Shown piece by piece: positions 42,254-50,519 of a stretch of DNA of 64,000 bases. Source of the DNA: an uncultured Bacteroides sp. Lineage in GTDB: Bacteria; Bacteroidota; Bacteroidia; Bacteroidales; Bacteroidaceae. Location of the stretch: positions 17,508 to 81,507 of the forward strand of contig CAAFTU010000065.1 in assembly GCA_900766005.1 (NCBI GenBank), given 5' to 3'. A program made the position numbers and the translations under genes. Every line of letters starts with the position of its first letter. Within the stretch, counting starts at the first letter, position 1. The notes beneath the pieces were generated by a model, which saw only the letters and a list, made by a program, of their open reading frames with translations, was not told where the DNA came from and ran no database searches.

Positions 42254-43309
42254 TTAGATGATAATGCCCCCACCCAGTACTACATCATCCCTATAGAAAG
42301 CGGCTGCCTGTCCCGGAGCAATGGCTGTCAGCGGCTCGTGCAGTTGTACATGCAGGGTGTTATCCGGTTGCAGGGTTACTGTGCAGCGGTTGGCTTGTTT
42401 CCGATAGCGTATTTTGACGATGATGTCGTCCTTGTTTAGTAATAAAGCGGGATTGGTGATGCGCCATTCTTTCAGTCTCATTTCTGTTTTTTCCAGTGCT
42501 TTCAAGTCGCTCAGTATGACTTTGTTTTCTGCCGGAATGATTTCTTTGACAAAGACAGCCCGGTTAAGATCTATGCCCAATCCTCTCCGCTGGCCGATGG
42601 TATAGAAAGGATAACCTTTGTGCCGTGCGATAAAATTCCCCATTTCATCGAAGAATTTACCCGGTAGGATACTTCCTTCAGGTAATTCCTTATGTAGGAA
42701 TGTGCGGTAGTCCATGGGGCAGAAGCAGACTCCCAGACTGTCCCGTTTATGGGCGGCTTTCAGAAAACCACGCTCTGCCGCGATTTCACGGACACGGGCT
42801 TTAGTCAGGTTGCCCATAGGGAGAAGCATACGTTGCAGGATTTCTTGTGGCAGCCCCCATAGGAAAAAGGATTGGTCTTTATCCGGGTCGGCACCGGTAG
42901 TGATGTGATAGCATCCATTGATGAAGCGCCGGCGTACATAATGTCCTGTAGCGAAGTGATAAATTCCCATTTCATCGGATATTTTCTTCAAAAGAGGCCA
43001 TTTCAGGTAGTTGTTGCACAAGGTACAGGGAACCGGGGTATGACCTGCCATATATTCGTTGATGAAATAGTCAATGATGGTTTTCCGGAAGGTGTCACGA
43101 ACATCGTATGTGAGATGGGGGATGTTCAGACGTTCACATAAAGCGCGGGCGTCCTCCAGATACTCTGTATCATTTTCTTTTTCATAAAAGCGGAAGGTGA
43201 TGCCGGTTACTTCGTATCCTGCATCCTGCAATAGAAGGGCGGCTACGGAACTGTCTGTTCCTCCGCTCATGCCTAGTAGGACTTTATTATTGGACTCTGT
43301 TTCTCTCAT
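42254..43309 (-). CDS. mnmA: tRNA 2-thiouridine(34) synthase
   Basis: This is a 351-residue protein with the PP-loop LLGMSGGTDSSVAALLL (Thr where many have Val), first catalytic Cys in PCTLCNNYLKW and second in LGVCFCPMDYRTFL, plus FYTIGQRRGLG. It thiolates U34 of tRNAs for Lys, Glu and Gln. Bacteroides genomes often carry two mnmA paralogues; this may be the second. It begins 2 bp after the stop of the RhuM-like chimeric gene, so it is probably transcribed from the promoter at 43802. Confidence 0.93.
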   Translation of the reverse strand: MRETESNNKVLLGMSGGTDSSVAALLLQDAGYEVTGITFRFYEKENDTEYLEDARALCERLNIPHLTYDVRDTFRKTIIDYFINEYMAGHTPVPCTLCNNYLKWPLLKKISDEMGIYHFATGHYVRRRFINGCYHITTGADPDKDQSFFLWGLPQEILQRMLLPMGNLTKARVREIAAERGFLKAAHKRDSLGVCFCPMDYRTFLHKELPEGSILPGKFFDEMGNFIARHKGYPFYTIGQRRGLGIDLNRAVFVKEIIPAENKVILSDLKALEKTEMRLKEWRITNPALLLNKDDIIVKIRYRKQANRCTVTLQPDNTLHVQLHEPLTAIAPGQAAAFYRDDVVLGGGIII

Positions 43310-43311
43310 CT

Positions 43312-43782
43312 TTATAGCAGTTTTGTGAGGATGGATGCCGGAATATCCATTTTGGAGAAGGCAAACAGTTTCTTTCCCAAATCTTTCAAAGAGGCTCCGA
43401 TGTGATATATGTCGGATTGGTCTATAATAAGAAAACGGTCATGTGCCTGGCTATTAGCCCATTGGCGGAATTGGATTCCTCGTTTCGTATTTACACGGTA
43501 TCCTACTGATATAATCACATCTAAATTATAATATTCTAAGTTACGGGTAATCTGTCTGTTGCCTTCTTGGCGAACTGTTCGGAAATTCCGAACGGTTGAA
43601 CTTTGGATTAGTTCTTCTGATTTATAAATGTTCTTTAGATGCTCGCTTATATTGGCTTTGCTGGATTGGAATAGTTCTACTATTTGTGCCTGGGTCAGCC
43701 ACACTGTTTCATCTTCAATGCGCACTTCCATCCTCACTGATTCATCCGGCTGGTAGAGTATGATTTCTCCTTGTTGTTCCAT
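43312..43782 (-). CDS. RhuM-like N-terminus joined to a PLD-like C-terminal tail (chimeric remnant)
   Basis: This is a 156-residue protein. Residues 1-108 (MEQQGEIILYQPDESVRMEV, TVWLTQAQIVELFQSSKANIS, NLEYYNLDVIISVGYRVNTKRG) are the winged-helix start of RhuM-family proteins, which are normally about 330 residues. At QFRQWAN the expected continuation stops. The last 47 residues (HDRFLIIDQSDIYHIGASLKDLGKKLFAFSKM) instead match the C-terminal end of PLD-like/ORF6N-type proteins of Bacteroides, with half of an HKD-like motif (HDRF). The frame is open and has a -7 box at 43802-43809. I read it as an internal-deletion fusion of two phage-type DNA-binding genes; whether it still works is unknown. 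Confidence 0.65.
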   Translation of the reverse strand: MEQQGEIILYQPDESVRMEVRIEDETVWLTQAQIVELFQSSKANISEHLKNIYKSEELIQSSTVRNFRTVRQEGNRQITRNLEYYNLDVIISVGYRVNTKRGIQFRQWANSQAHDRFLIIDQSDIYHIGASLKDLGKKLFAFSKMDIPASILTKLL

Positions 43783-43801
43783 GTGTTCGATTTTTTGAGT
43801 A

Positions 43802-43809
43802 CAAAGCTA
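43802..43809 (-). promoter_or_regulatory. -7 element for the RhuM-like gene and mnmA
   Basis: TAGCTTTG on the minus strand, 20 bp upstream of the ATG at 43782. Confidence 0.4.
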
Positions 43810-43871
43810 GCAAATATAAATCAGACTGATCTTGTTTTCAGGTTATAATTGAAATGTAGGATGGGAAATGA

Positions 43872-43910
43872 AACTCCGATGACAATCTATATGATAGTGC
43901 CATCGGAGTT
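43872..43910 (-). terminator. Hairpin downstream of GH2
   Basis: AACTCCGATG (43872-43881) pairs with CATCGGAGTT (43901-43910), 44 bp past the GH2 stop. The U-run on the minus strand is short (TTTC). Confidence 0.55.
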
Positions 43911-43953
43911 CTGACATACTCTTCTTATTAAGGAAGGAATGCTTGCTATGTTT

Positions 43954-46900
43954 TTATTTTACCGGCATCAATGTGAATCCCCAATGATATTCCTTATTGG
44001 CGGGTAGGGTATGTTCCGGCAGAGGGCGGTCTCCCCAGCTGTCATAACCGGCTATACCTTGTTGCTTCATATCAATACATACTTCCACAAAATTACGTGG
44101 GGTGATATCATTGACATGTGTCATGCGGCGTATTACATTTTTAGCTTTTTCCTCATTATGGTTAGCAACTTCTTCGGGAGTGAAGTTAGTCCACTGACGG
44201 GGACGGCTGATAGCTTCTTCCGAGTCAAAGTCCTCTACGGAGTTGCGCAGGGCATTGAATCCGATAGTGCTGTCGGCACGTATTAACAATCCTTTTCCGC
44301 CTTTGCGGGTCAGTTCTACCCAACGGGTGTCGGTGCGGTGTCCGTTTTCTTGCGGACGGACATAGTTGTTGGTGTACATCTGGTCGGCTGTAGTGCGGTA
44401 GAGATCAACGAAGCTGCTTGCATTACGGTCGATGTAGTTTTCACCCGGTCCGCGTCCGAAGTATTCTACCTGGTTCATATCGGATGGCAAATGGAAACGT
44501 ACACCGATACGTGGTACGTTCAGTTTGGAAGAGGCAAGGCGTTGAGCATCCTGTCCCGGTGTGAAAGTGGCCATTAAGGTAGCTTCTGATACTTCCGTGT
44601 CGGCAGCCTTCATATCGGTAGAAGTAAAGGTGATGCCTGCATGAACCACACCGTCGGGATAGATGGTATATTTCATGATGTACAGATTGCCTGCCGCCAG
44701 TAGGTAATTGACTGTTAATACGGTCTTGTTGCCGTCTGTTGTTGTGGTAACATCTGCTACATTGAAATTCTTGCTGGACTGTTTCCATATTTGCTCGCGC
44801 TTAGGCCCACCGTTACCATAATCATTGTCCGTCGGTGCGCGCCAGAAGTTAGGCTGAATACCAAAACCTTCAGCGAAATATTCTGTACCGTTTACTTTGT
44901 ATGAAGTCACGAGTCCGCTTCTCTTGTTGAAAACGAACTGCATACGTGGTGATAATACGGTGATGATGTCACCATCCGTGCTGACGGTAGTCTTGCCGCT
45001 TGCTTTATGTCCGGTCATAGTCAATGGTTCTATGGGCAGGCGGAATTGTTCGGAAGCAATATCGTGTCCTGCAGGAATCAAGGGCTCCGGTTCTGTGGTG
45101 GTAACTACAAAATCTACAAAATATTCTGTGCCGGCCTTGGGTTTCAATCCGTTGAGGTTGATGTTCAGTTCTTTGGAACCTTGCGGTTCGATATCTAATG
45201 ATACTTTTCCGCCTTTGATTGTTTTTCCGTTTGCCTTTACGGTATAACTGATCATATACTTTTTCAAGTTGGTGAAGTAGAAACGGTTTTTTACCAGGAA
45301 TTTGCCGGCAGCCGGGTCGATGGCTTCGAAACCTACATTCTGATGTGCATATTTCACTTCTGTCATGGCCGGATGCGGAGTGCGGTCTGGAGCTACGATT
45401 CCATTGCATAGGAAGTTTCCGTCGCTGGGTGCATTGGTTCCGTAATCACCTCCGTAGGCCCAGTAGGTACGTCCATTTTCGTCTGTTTCCAGAATACCTT
45501 GGTCTACCCAGTCCCAAATGTAACCGCCTTGCAGGTTCGGGTACTTGTAGATTGCTCTCCATTGTGCTGCCAGATTACCATTGGAATTGCCCATAGCGTG
45601 TGAATATTCGGATGGTGCGATGGGACGGTCGCTGCCTTTCTTGCCTATTTCTTCCAGCCAGGCGGCACTGGGGTATTGGGGTACATACATATCTGTGTTC
45701 CATTCCCAAAGGGCGCGTTCATAATTTACAGGACGGTTCATCCCTTTTACTTCGCGTTCTTTCAGCCATAAATAGGTCTGATAGAAATTATAACCGTTTC
45801 CGGCTTCGTTTCCTAATGACCAGATGGCTACAGAGGGATGGTTTTTGTTACGCTCGTACATATTAATGGTACGGTCCATGTGCGGCTTCAGCCATTCGGG
45901 ATGGTTGCCCAATGTTCCGCCCCGGCTTAAGTTATAATACATACCGTGGCTTTCGATGTTGGCTTCATCATATACATAGATACCATATTCATCACACAAT
46001 TCATAGAACTTGCGGTCTTGCGGATAGTGGCAGAGGCGCACGCTGTTGATGTTGTTCTGTTTCATCAGGGTGAAGTCCTTGCGCATCAGCTCTTCGGGAA
46101 CATAATGTCCTGTTTCGGGATTATGTTCGTGTATGTTTACACCTTTCAGCTTGATGGGTTGGCCGTTGACGAACAAGCAAACGTATGGTTTGCCGTTTTC
46201 GGCTATCTGATCGGTTGGTTTGATCTCGAAACGGCGGAAACCTACCGTATAAGGAATGATTTCGCTTGTTTTTTCTCCGTCTTTCAGAGATATCAGTAAC
46301 CGATACAGGTTAGGGTGTTCTGATGTCCAGGTCTTGACGTTGCTGAGGGCGGCTTCAAAAGAGATGCTCTTCTGCCCGTCTGCTGTAACAGGACAGGGGG
46401 TGTTACCTTCTGCAACCACTTTCTTTGTGGCATCCAGCAATTCGTATGCTACGGTTACCTCTTTGTTGGCTGCTGTATGGTTGGTTACGTCCACATTCAG
46501 TTTGAAGATACCATTCTTATAAGTGTCGTCCAGTGTAGACACCACATTGAAATCTTTGATGTGGGTTTTGGGCTGTGAGAACAGGAATACATCACGTTCA
46601 ATACCGCTCATGCGCCAGAAGTCCTGGCATTCCAGATAAGAACCGGTACTCCAGCGGAATATTTTGATGACCAGCGAGTTTTTGCCGGGTTTCAGGTAGT
46701 TGTTGATTAAGAATTCTGCCGGATTCTTGGAGTCTTCGCTGTATCCCACTTCCTGTCCGTTGACATACACGTATACACCGGATTTTGCTCCTTCCAAACG
46801 GAGGAATATGTCGCGTCCATCCCAATCGGCGGGAATTTCGATATCACGCTGATACACACCGACCGGATTGGTTTCGGGTAACTGCGGCGGTTGTGGATTT

Positions 46901-47295
46901 CTGGGTTTGAATTCGTATCCATGATTGGTGTAGATGGCCACTCCGTAGCCCTGTACTTCCCAGTTGCCGGGTACTTTAATCTCCTTCCAGGCTATGTTGG
47001 CATCCGGTTGCTCAATGTTGGCAGGCAGATCTTTGTATGCATCTGCATAATAAAAGTTCCATGTACCGTTTAGTAGTTTGTAATAAGGGCTGTTCTCATA
47101 CTCGCCGGTCAGTGCCTGGTTCCGGTTGTCGTAAGTCATGAAAGCTGTGCGTGGATATTCCTTGTTGACGGCTACGGTCTGAATATCTTTCCAATAAGGT
47201 AGTTTTGTATCTTCCGCATGAAGAACTTGTGTTGAATATGCGCATACAGCAGCGCTGATCAGGAATTTAAATAAGGTTGTCATTTTAGGTTTCAT
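43954..47295 (-). CDS. GH2 beta-galactosidase, LacZ-like, secreted
   Basis: This 1113-residue protein has a signal peptide (FKFLISAAVCAYSTQVLHA) and the five-domain LacZ layout. It has a jelly-roll sugar-binding domain (about 95-235), an Ig-like domain, a TIM barrel with acid/base Glu in WSLGNEAGNG and nucleophile Glu in APSEYSHAMGNS, an Ig-like domain and a C-terminal Bgal_small domain (about 800-1110, YFGRGPGENYIDR). It hydrolyses beta-galactosides in the periplasm. It is not in a SusC/SusD locus and has no obvious partner nearby. Two Met at residues 1 and 5 are possible starts. Confidence 0.93.
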   Translation of the reverse strand: MKPKMTTLFKFLISAAVCAYSTQVLHAEDTKLPYWKDIQTVAVNKEYPRTAFMTYDNRNQALTGEYENSPYYKLLNGTWNFYYADAYKDLPANIEQPDANIAWKEIKVPGNWEVQGYGVAIYTNHGYEFKPRNPQPPQLPETNPVGVYQRDIEIPADWDGRDIFLRLEGAKSGVYVYVNGQEVGYSEDSKNPAEFLINNYLKPGKNSLVIKIFRWSTGSYLECQDFWRMSGIERDVFLFSQPKTHIKDFNVVSTLDDTYKNGIFKLNVDVTNHTAANKEVTVAYELLDATKKVVAEGNTPCPVTADGQKSISFEAALSNVKTWTSEHPNLYRLLISLKDGEKTSEIIPYTVGFRRFEIKPTDQIAENGKPYVCLFVNGQPIKLKGVNIHEHNPETGHYVPEELMRKDFTLMKQNNINSVRLCHYPQDRKFYELCDEYGIYVYDEANIESHGMYYNLSRGGTLGNHPEWLKPHMDRTINMYERNKNHPSVAIWSLGNEAGNGYNFYQTYLWLKEREVKGMNRPVNYERALWEWNTDMYVPQYPSAAWLEEIGKKGSDRPIAPSEYSHAMGNSNGNLAAQWRAIYKYPNLQGGYIWDWVDQGILETDENGRTYWAYGGDYGTNAPSDGNFLCNGIVAPDRTPHPAMTEVKYAHQNVGFEAIDPAAGKFLVKNRFYFTNLKKYMISYTVKANGKTIKGGKVSLDIEPQGSKELNINLNGLKPKAGTEYFVDFVVTTTEPEPLIPAGHDIASEQFRLPIEPLTMTGHKASGKTTVSTDGDIITVLSPRMQFVFNKRSGLVTSYKVNGTEYFAEGFGIQPNFWRAPTDNDYGNGGPKREQIWKQSSKNFNVADVTTTTDGNKTVLTVNYLLAAGNLYIMKYTIYPDGVVHAGITFTSTDMKAADTEVSEATLMATFTPGQDAQRLASSKLNVPRIGVRFHLPSDMNQVEYFGRGPGENYIDRNASSFVDLYRTTADQMYTNNYVRPQENGHRTDTRWVELTRKGGKGLLIRADSTIGFNALRNSVEDFDSEEAISRPRQWTNFTPEEVANHNEEKAKNVIRRMTHVNDITPRNFVEVCIDMKQQGIAGYDSWGDRPLPEHTLPANKEYHWGFTLMPVK

Positions 47296-47320
47296 AGGTT
47301 CAAATAGAAAAATGAAGAAG

Positions 47321-47347
47321 AAAGGGCGCTAGTACCGGCGCCCCTTT
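47321..47347 (-). terminator. Intrinsic terminator of the HU gene
   Basis: AAAGGGCGC (47321-47329) pairs with GCGCCC and TTT (47338-47347, one bulged C) around an 8-base loop. It lies just past the HU stop and is followed on the minus strand by a T-rich run. Confidence 0.65.
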
Positions 47348-47375
47348 CCTTAAGTCCTTTTATGTAAAATAGCAA

Positions 47376-47648
47376 TTATTTAATTGCGTCTGCCAGTTCA
47401 GCACCTGGTTTGAACTTGGTTACTTTTTTAGCAGGAATAGTAATCGTTGCTTTTGTGGATGGGTTGATACCTGTTCTTGCACTTCTTTCAGCAACAGAGA
47501 ATGTTCCGAATCCGATTAATGATACTTTGTCCCCTTCTTGGAGGGCTTTTGTTACAGTTGAAACGAAAGCTTCAACTGCTTTTTTTGCGTCGACTTTGCT
47601 CAAGCCGGCTTCAGCGGCGACTGCGCTGATAAGATCTGCCTTATTCAT
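47376..47648 (-). CDS. HU-family DNA-binding protein
   Basis: This is a 90-residue protein with the full HU/IHF pattern: MNKADLISAVAAEAGLSK, GDKVSLIGFGTFSVAERSAR and NPSTKATITIPAKKVTKFKPG, including the conserved Pro of the DNA-intercalating arm. It bends DNA and organises the nucleoid. It has one of the clearest promoters of the window (47703-47733) and a terminator right after it, so it is a single-gene unit, divergent from the rhomboid operon. Confidence 0.96.
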   Translation of the reverse strand: MNKADLISAVAAEAGLSKVDAKKAVEAFVSTVTKALQEGDKVSLIGFGTFSVAERSARTGINPSTKATITIPAKKVTKFKPGAELADAIK

Positions 47649-47702
47649 AACGAAAATGATTAATTATTAAATGTAACACAAAAGTTTTACCAAAATCAGT
47701 GA

Positions 47703-47733
47703 CAAATATATGCTTTCAAAATTAGAAATCAAA
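47703..47733 (-). promoter_or_regulatory. Complete Bacteroides-type promoter of the HU gene
   Basis: On the minus strand, -33 TTTG (47730-47733) is followed by a 19-bp spacer and -7 TATATTTG (47703-47710), both exact matches to the consensus. The predicted start near 47696 leaves a leader of about 48 nt. Confidence 0.85.
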
Positions 47734-47789
47734 CAGATAGCCTAAAAAAGATGCTCCAAAAATCAAAAAAACGTAAGAGAACTCTTGTT

Positions 47790-47807
47790 TTCTGTTATAT
47801 AACAGAA
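47790..47807. promoter_or_regulatory. 18-bp perfect palindrome upstream of the rhomboid operon
   Basis: TTCTGTTATATAACAGAA is fully self-complementary and ends 8 bp before the -7 element of the rhomboid genes, overlapping where a -33 element would lie. Its position is that of an operator for a dimeric regulator. The regulator is unknown. Confidence 0.55.
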
Positions 47808-47815
47808 TAAAATTG

Positions 47816-47823
47816 TAAATTTG
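47816..47823 (+). promoter_or_regulatory. -7 element of the rhomboid operon
   Basis: TAAATTTG, 35 bp upstream of the first rhomboid ATG. The -33 region is occupied by the palindrome at 47790-47807. Confidence 0.55.
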
Positions 47824-47858
47824 CGCGCAATCAATGTTTTATAAGACGAAGAATATTT

Positions 47859-48536
47859 ATGAACAGTATACCTACAGTAACCAAGAATTTATTGATAATA
47901 AATGTGTTGTGTTTCTTTGGCGGCGTGGTAGCCATGAAGTATGGAATTGACTTGAACGACCTGCTGGGACTGCACTTTTTTATGGCATCTGATTTTAATC
48001 CTGCCCAGTTGATTACTTATATGTTTATGCATGGCGGTTTCCAGCATATCTTTTTTAACATGTTTGCTTTGTGGATGTTTGGCCGTACGCTTGAACAGGT
48101 CTGGGGACCGAAACGTTTCTTATCCTATTATATGGTATGTGGTATAGGTGCGGGACTGGTGCAGGAGCTGGTGCAATATATACAATATGTGACTGAATTA
48201 TCGCAGTATGACAGTGTGAATACGGGGATTGCCGTGATCCCGATGGCGGAGTACTTGAATCTGATGACTACAGTTGGCGCTTCGGGAGCGATATATGGCA
48301 TTTTGTTGGCATTCGGTATGCTGTTCCCCAATAGTCAGATGTTTGTATTCCCTATCCCATTTCCTGTCAAGGCTAAATATTTTGTGATGGGATATGCTGC
48401 TTTGGAGATATTTTTGGGCTTGGGTGCTTCGACCGATGGCGTTGCCCACTTTGCACACTTGGGAGGTATGATTTTTGGCTTTATATTGATAATGTATTGG
48501 AGAAAAAAGAATAACAATGGGCAGTTTTATTACTGA
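47859..48536 (+). CDS. Rhomboid-family intramembrane serine protease 1
   Basis: This 225-residue protein has six predicted transmembrane helices. HGGFQHIFFNMFALWMFG carries the conserved His/Asn of helix 2, VGASGAIYGILLAFG has the nucleophile Ser in the GxSG motif, and FAHLGGMIFG the catalytic His. All residues needed for activity are present. It cleaves membrane proteins within the bilayer; substrates are unknown. Its end overlaps the second rhomboid gene by 20 bp, suggesting coupled synthesis. Confidence 0.92.
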   Translation: MNSIPTVTKNLLIINVLCFFGGVVAMKYGIDLNDLLGLHFFMASDFNPAQLITYMFMHGGFQHIFFNMFALWMFGRTLEQVWGPKRFLSYYMVCGIGAGLVQELVQYIQYVTELSQYDSVNTGIAVIPMAEYLNLMTTVGASGAIYGILLAFGMLFPNSQMFVFPIPFPVKAKYFVMGYAALEIFLGLGASTDGVAHFAHLGGMIFGFILIMYWRKKNNNGQFYY

Positions 48537-49410
48537 TTTGAAAAATAGTTTCAACAAAGGGAACATATATATCCAGTTTATATATATTAATGTAGGGGTA
48601 TTCATTGTAACTTCCTTATTGGGAATTTTATGGATGCTGTTCAACCGGAATGGAGCATTTGTGCTTCAATATTTGGAACTGCCGGCCTGGACGTTGCAGT
48701 TTGTCAAGCAGCCTTGGTCTTTGCTGACTTATATGTTCATGCACGCAGGTATTTTGCATTTGCTGTTTAATATGCTGTGGCTTTATTGGTTCGGGCAGAT
48801 GTTTCTGTCTCTTTTCTCGGCAAAGCATTTCCGCGGGCTCTATCTGTTGGGAGGTATTTGTGGCGGTTTGTTGTATATGATCGCTTACAATGTTTTCCCT
48901 TATTTCAGTGATTCTTTGTATTATTCTTATTTGTTGGGAGCATCAGCTTCCGTACTTGCTATTGTTGTGGCCACTGCGGTACGTGCACCGGAATATAGAG
49001 TAAACTTTATGTTTATTGGGACTGTTAGGTTGAAGTATGTGGCTCTGTTTATGGTTGTGACCGATTTGCTGTTTATGACATCGGGCAATGCCGGTGGCCA
49101 TATCGCTCATTTAGGAGGTGCTTTGGCCGGATGGTGGTTTGCTTCCGGATTGTCCCGCGGACATGATGCTACGTCATGGATAAACCGATGCTTGGATTGC
49201 TTCTCGGAAGGTCTTTCGTTTCGTCGTCAATCGAAAAAACCGAAGATGAAAGTTCATTATGGTGATAAGGCAAAAGATTACGATTATAATGCCCGTAAAA
49301 AACAGCAAAGCGAGGAGATAGACCGTATATTGGATAAATTAAAGAAATCCGGTTATAACAGTCTGACTACCGAAGAGAAGAAAAGCTTGTTTGATGCGAG
49401 CAAGAAGTGA
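48517..49410 (+). CDS. Rhomboid-family intramembrane serine protease 2 with C-terminal cytoplasmic tail
   Basis: This is a 297-residue protein. The rhomboid core (about 20-215) has HAGILHLLFNMLWLYWFG, nucleophile Ser in LGASASVLA (GxSx, lacking the second Gly of the usual GxSG) and catalytic His in HIAHLGGALAG. A basic, charged tail (about 225-297, KKPKMKVHYGDKAKDYDYN) ends in a small helical domain of the kind found at the end of Bacteroidetes rhomboids (DUF6576-like). It overlaps the upstream rhomboid gene and lies 3 bp before the next gene. The two may work as a pair. Confidence 0.9.
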   Translation: MGSFITDLKNSFNKGNIYIQFIYINVGVFIVTSLLGILWMLFNRNGAFVLQYLELPAWTLQFVKQPWSLLTYMFMHAGILHLLFNMLWLYWFGQMFLSLFSAKHFRGLYLLGGICGGLLYMIAYNVFPYFSDSLYYSYLLGASASVLAIVVATAVRAPEYRVNFMFIGTVRLKYVALFMVVTDLLFMTSGNAGGHIAHLGGALAGWWFASGLSRGHDATSWINRCLDCFSEGLSFRRQSKKPKMKVHYGDKAKDYDYNARKKQQSEEIDRILDKLKKSGYNSLTTEEKKSLFDASKK

Positions 49411-49413
49411 TAT

Positions 49414-50493
49414 ATGAAATATATTGGTCGTTTTTTGGGATGGATACTACTGGGCATAAACTTGTGTATGGTGGTATTGTTACTGGTATGTGCTTACAGC
49501 CCTTATATTGATCCTGTGGCTCATCCGGTATGGTCATGTGCCGGTTTGGCTTTTCCCGCTTTTTTGATTGTTAATCTTTTGTTTCTGGTCTTCTGGTTGG
49601 TGATTTATCGTAAATATGCGTTGCTTTCATTTTTAGGCCTGGTATGTTCCATTGGTGCTATCCGTACTTATTTCCCAGTCAATGTATTTGTATCTGATGT
49701 ACCGGAAGGGGCAATCAAATTCTTATCCTACAATACGATGGCCTTTGAAAAGAACCGTGCGAACACCAAGGATAATCCGAACCCTGTGCTGGAATATTTA
49801 AGAAACAGCAATGCGGATATAATCTGCCTGCAGGAATATATTGTAGGCGGACGCTTAACCAAGAAAGAGGTGGATTATGCTTTAAGAGATTATCCTTATA
49901 AAAATTATCATAAGATATCGGGGGCCAACGGTTTGGGTTGTTATTCCCGTTTTCCTATTTTGTCGGCACATCCGGTGAAATATGCCAGCCTTAACAATGG
50001 TTCCATCGCTTATAAAATCAAAGTGAATGGTGATACCTTGCTGATTGTTAATAATCATCTGGAATCCAATAAGCTGACTGAGAAGGATAAAGAAGTCTAT
50101 CGCGAAATGATGAAGGATCCTGATAAGCAAAAGGTATCGCAAGGGTCTCGTTTGCTGATCGGAAAACTGGCGGAAGCATCGGCTATACGTGCCGTTCAGG
50201 CTGATTCCATAGCTCGTTTGGTGGCCGGTTACAAAGGGGGAGGCATAATTGTATGCGGTGACTTCAATGATTCTCCTATATCATACACTCACAGGGTGGT
50301 AGGGGAAGGTCTGAATGATGCTTTTGTGGAGTCGGGAAACGGCTTTGGCATATCTTATAATCAAAATCATTTTTATTTCAGAATAGACAATATTTTATTG
50401 AGCAAGAATTTAAAATCTTACCGTTGTACGGTGGATAATACGATAAAGAGTTCGGATCATTACCCCATTTGGTGTTATGTGGCGGAGAAGTGA
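49414..50493 (+). CDS. Endonuclease/exonuclease/phosphatase-family protein, membrane-anchored
   Basis: This 359-residue protein has three N-terminal transmembrane helices (about 5-27, 37-62, 66-88). The EEP catalytic domain follows with all family motifs: FLSYNTMAFE, ADIICLQEY (metal Glu), NNHLESN, VCGDFNDSP (Asp and Asn), DNILLS and SSDHYPIW (catalytic His). EEP enzymes cleave phosphodiesters in nucleic acids or lipids. The membrane anchor points to an extracytoplasmic or membrane-surface substrate that cannot be named. It is third in the rhomboid operon (3-bp gap). Confidence 0.88.
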   Translation: MKYIGRFLGWILLGINLCMVVLLLVCAYSPYIDPVAHPVWSCAGLAFPAFLIVNLLFLVFWLVIYRKYALLSFLGLVCSIGAIRTYFPVNVFVSDVPEGAIKFLSYNTMAFEKNRANTKDNPNPVLEYLRNSNADIICLQEYIVGGRLTKKEVDYALRDYPYKNYHKISGANGLGCYSRFPILSAHPVKYASLNNGSIAYKIKVNGDTLLIVNNHLESNKLTEKDKEVYREMMKDPDKQKVSQGSRLLIGKLAEASAIRAVQADSIARLVAGYKGGGIIVCGDFNDSPISYTHRVVGEGLNDAFVESGNGFGISYNQNHFYFRIDNILLSKNLKSYRCTVDNTIKSSDHYPIWCYVAEK

Positions 50494-50519
50494 TTTTACA
50501 TACCTTTAATTGACAGATT

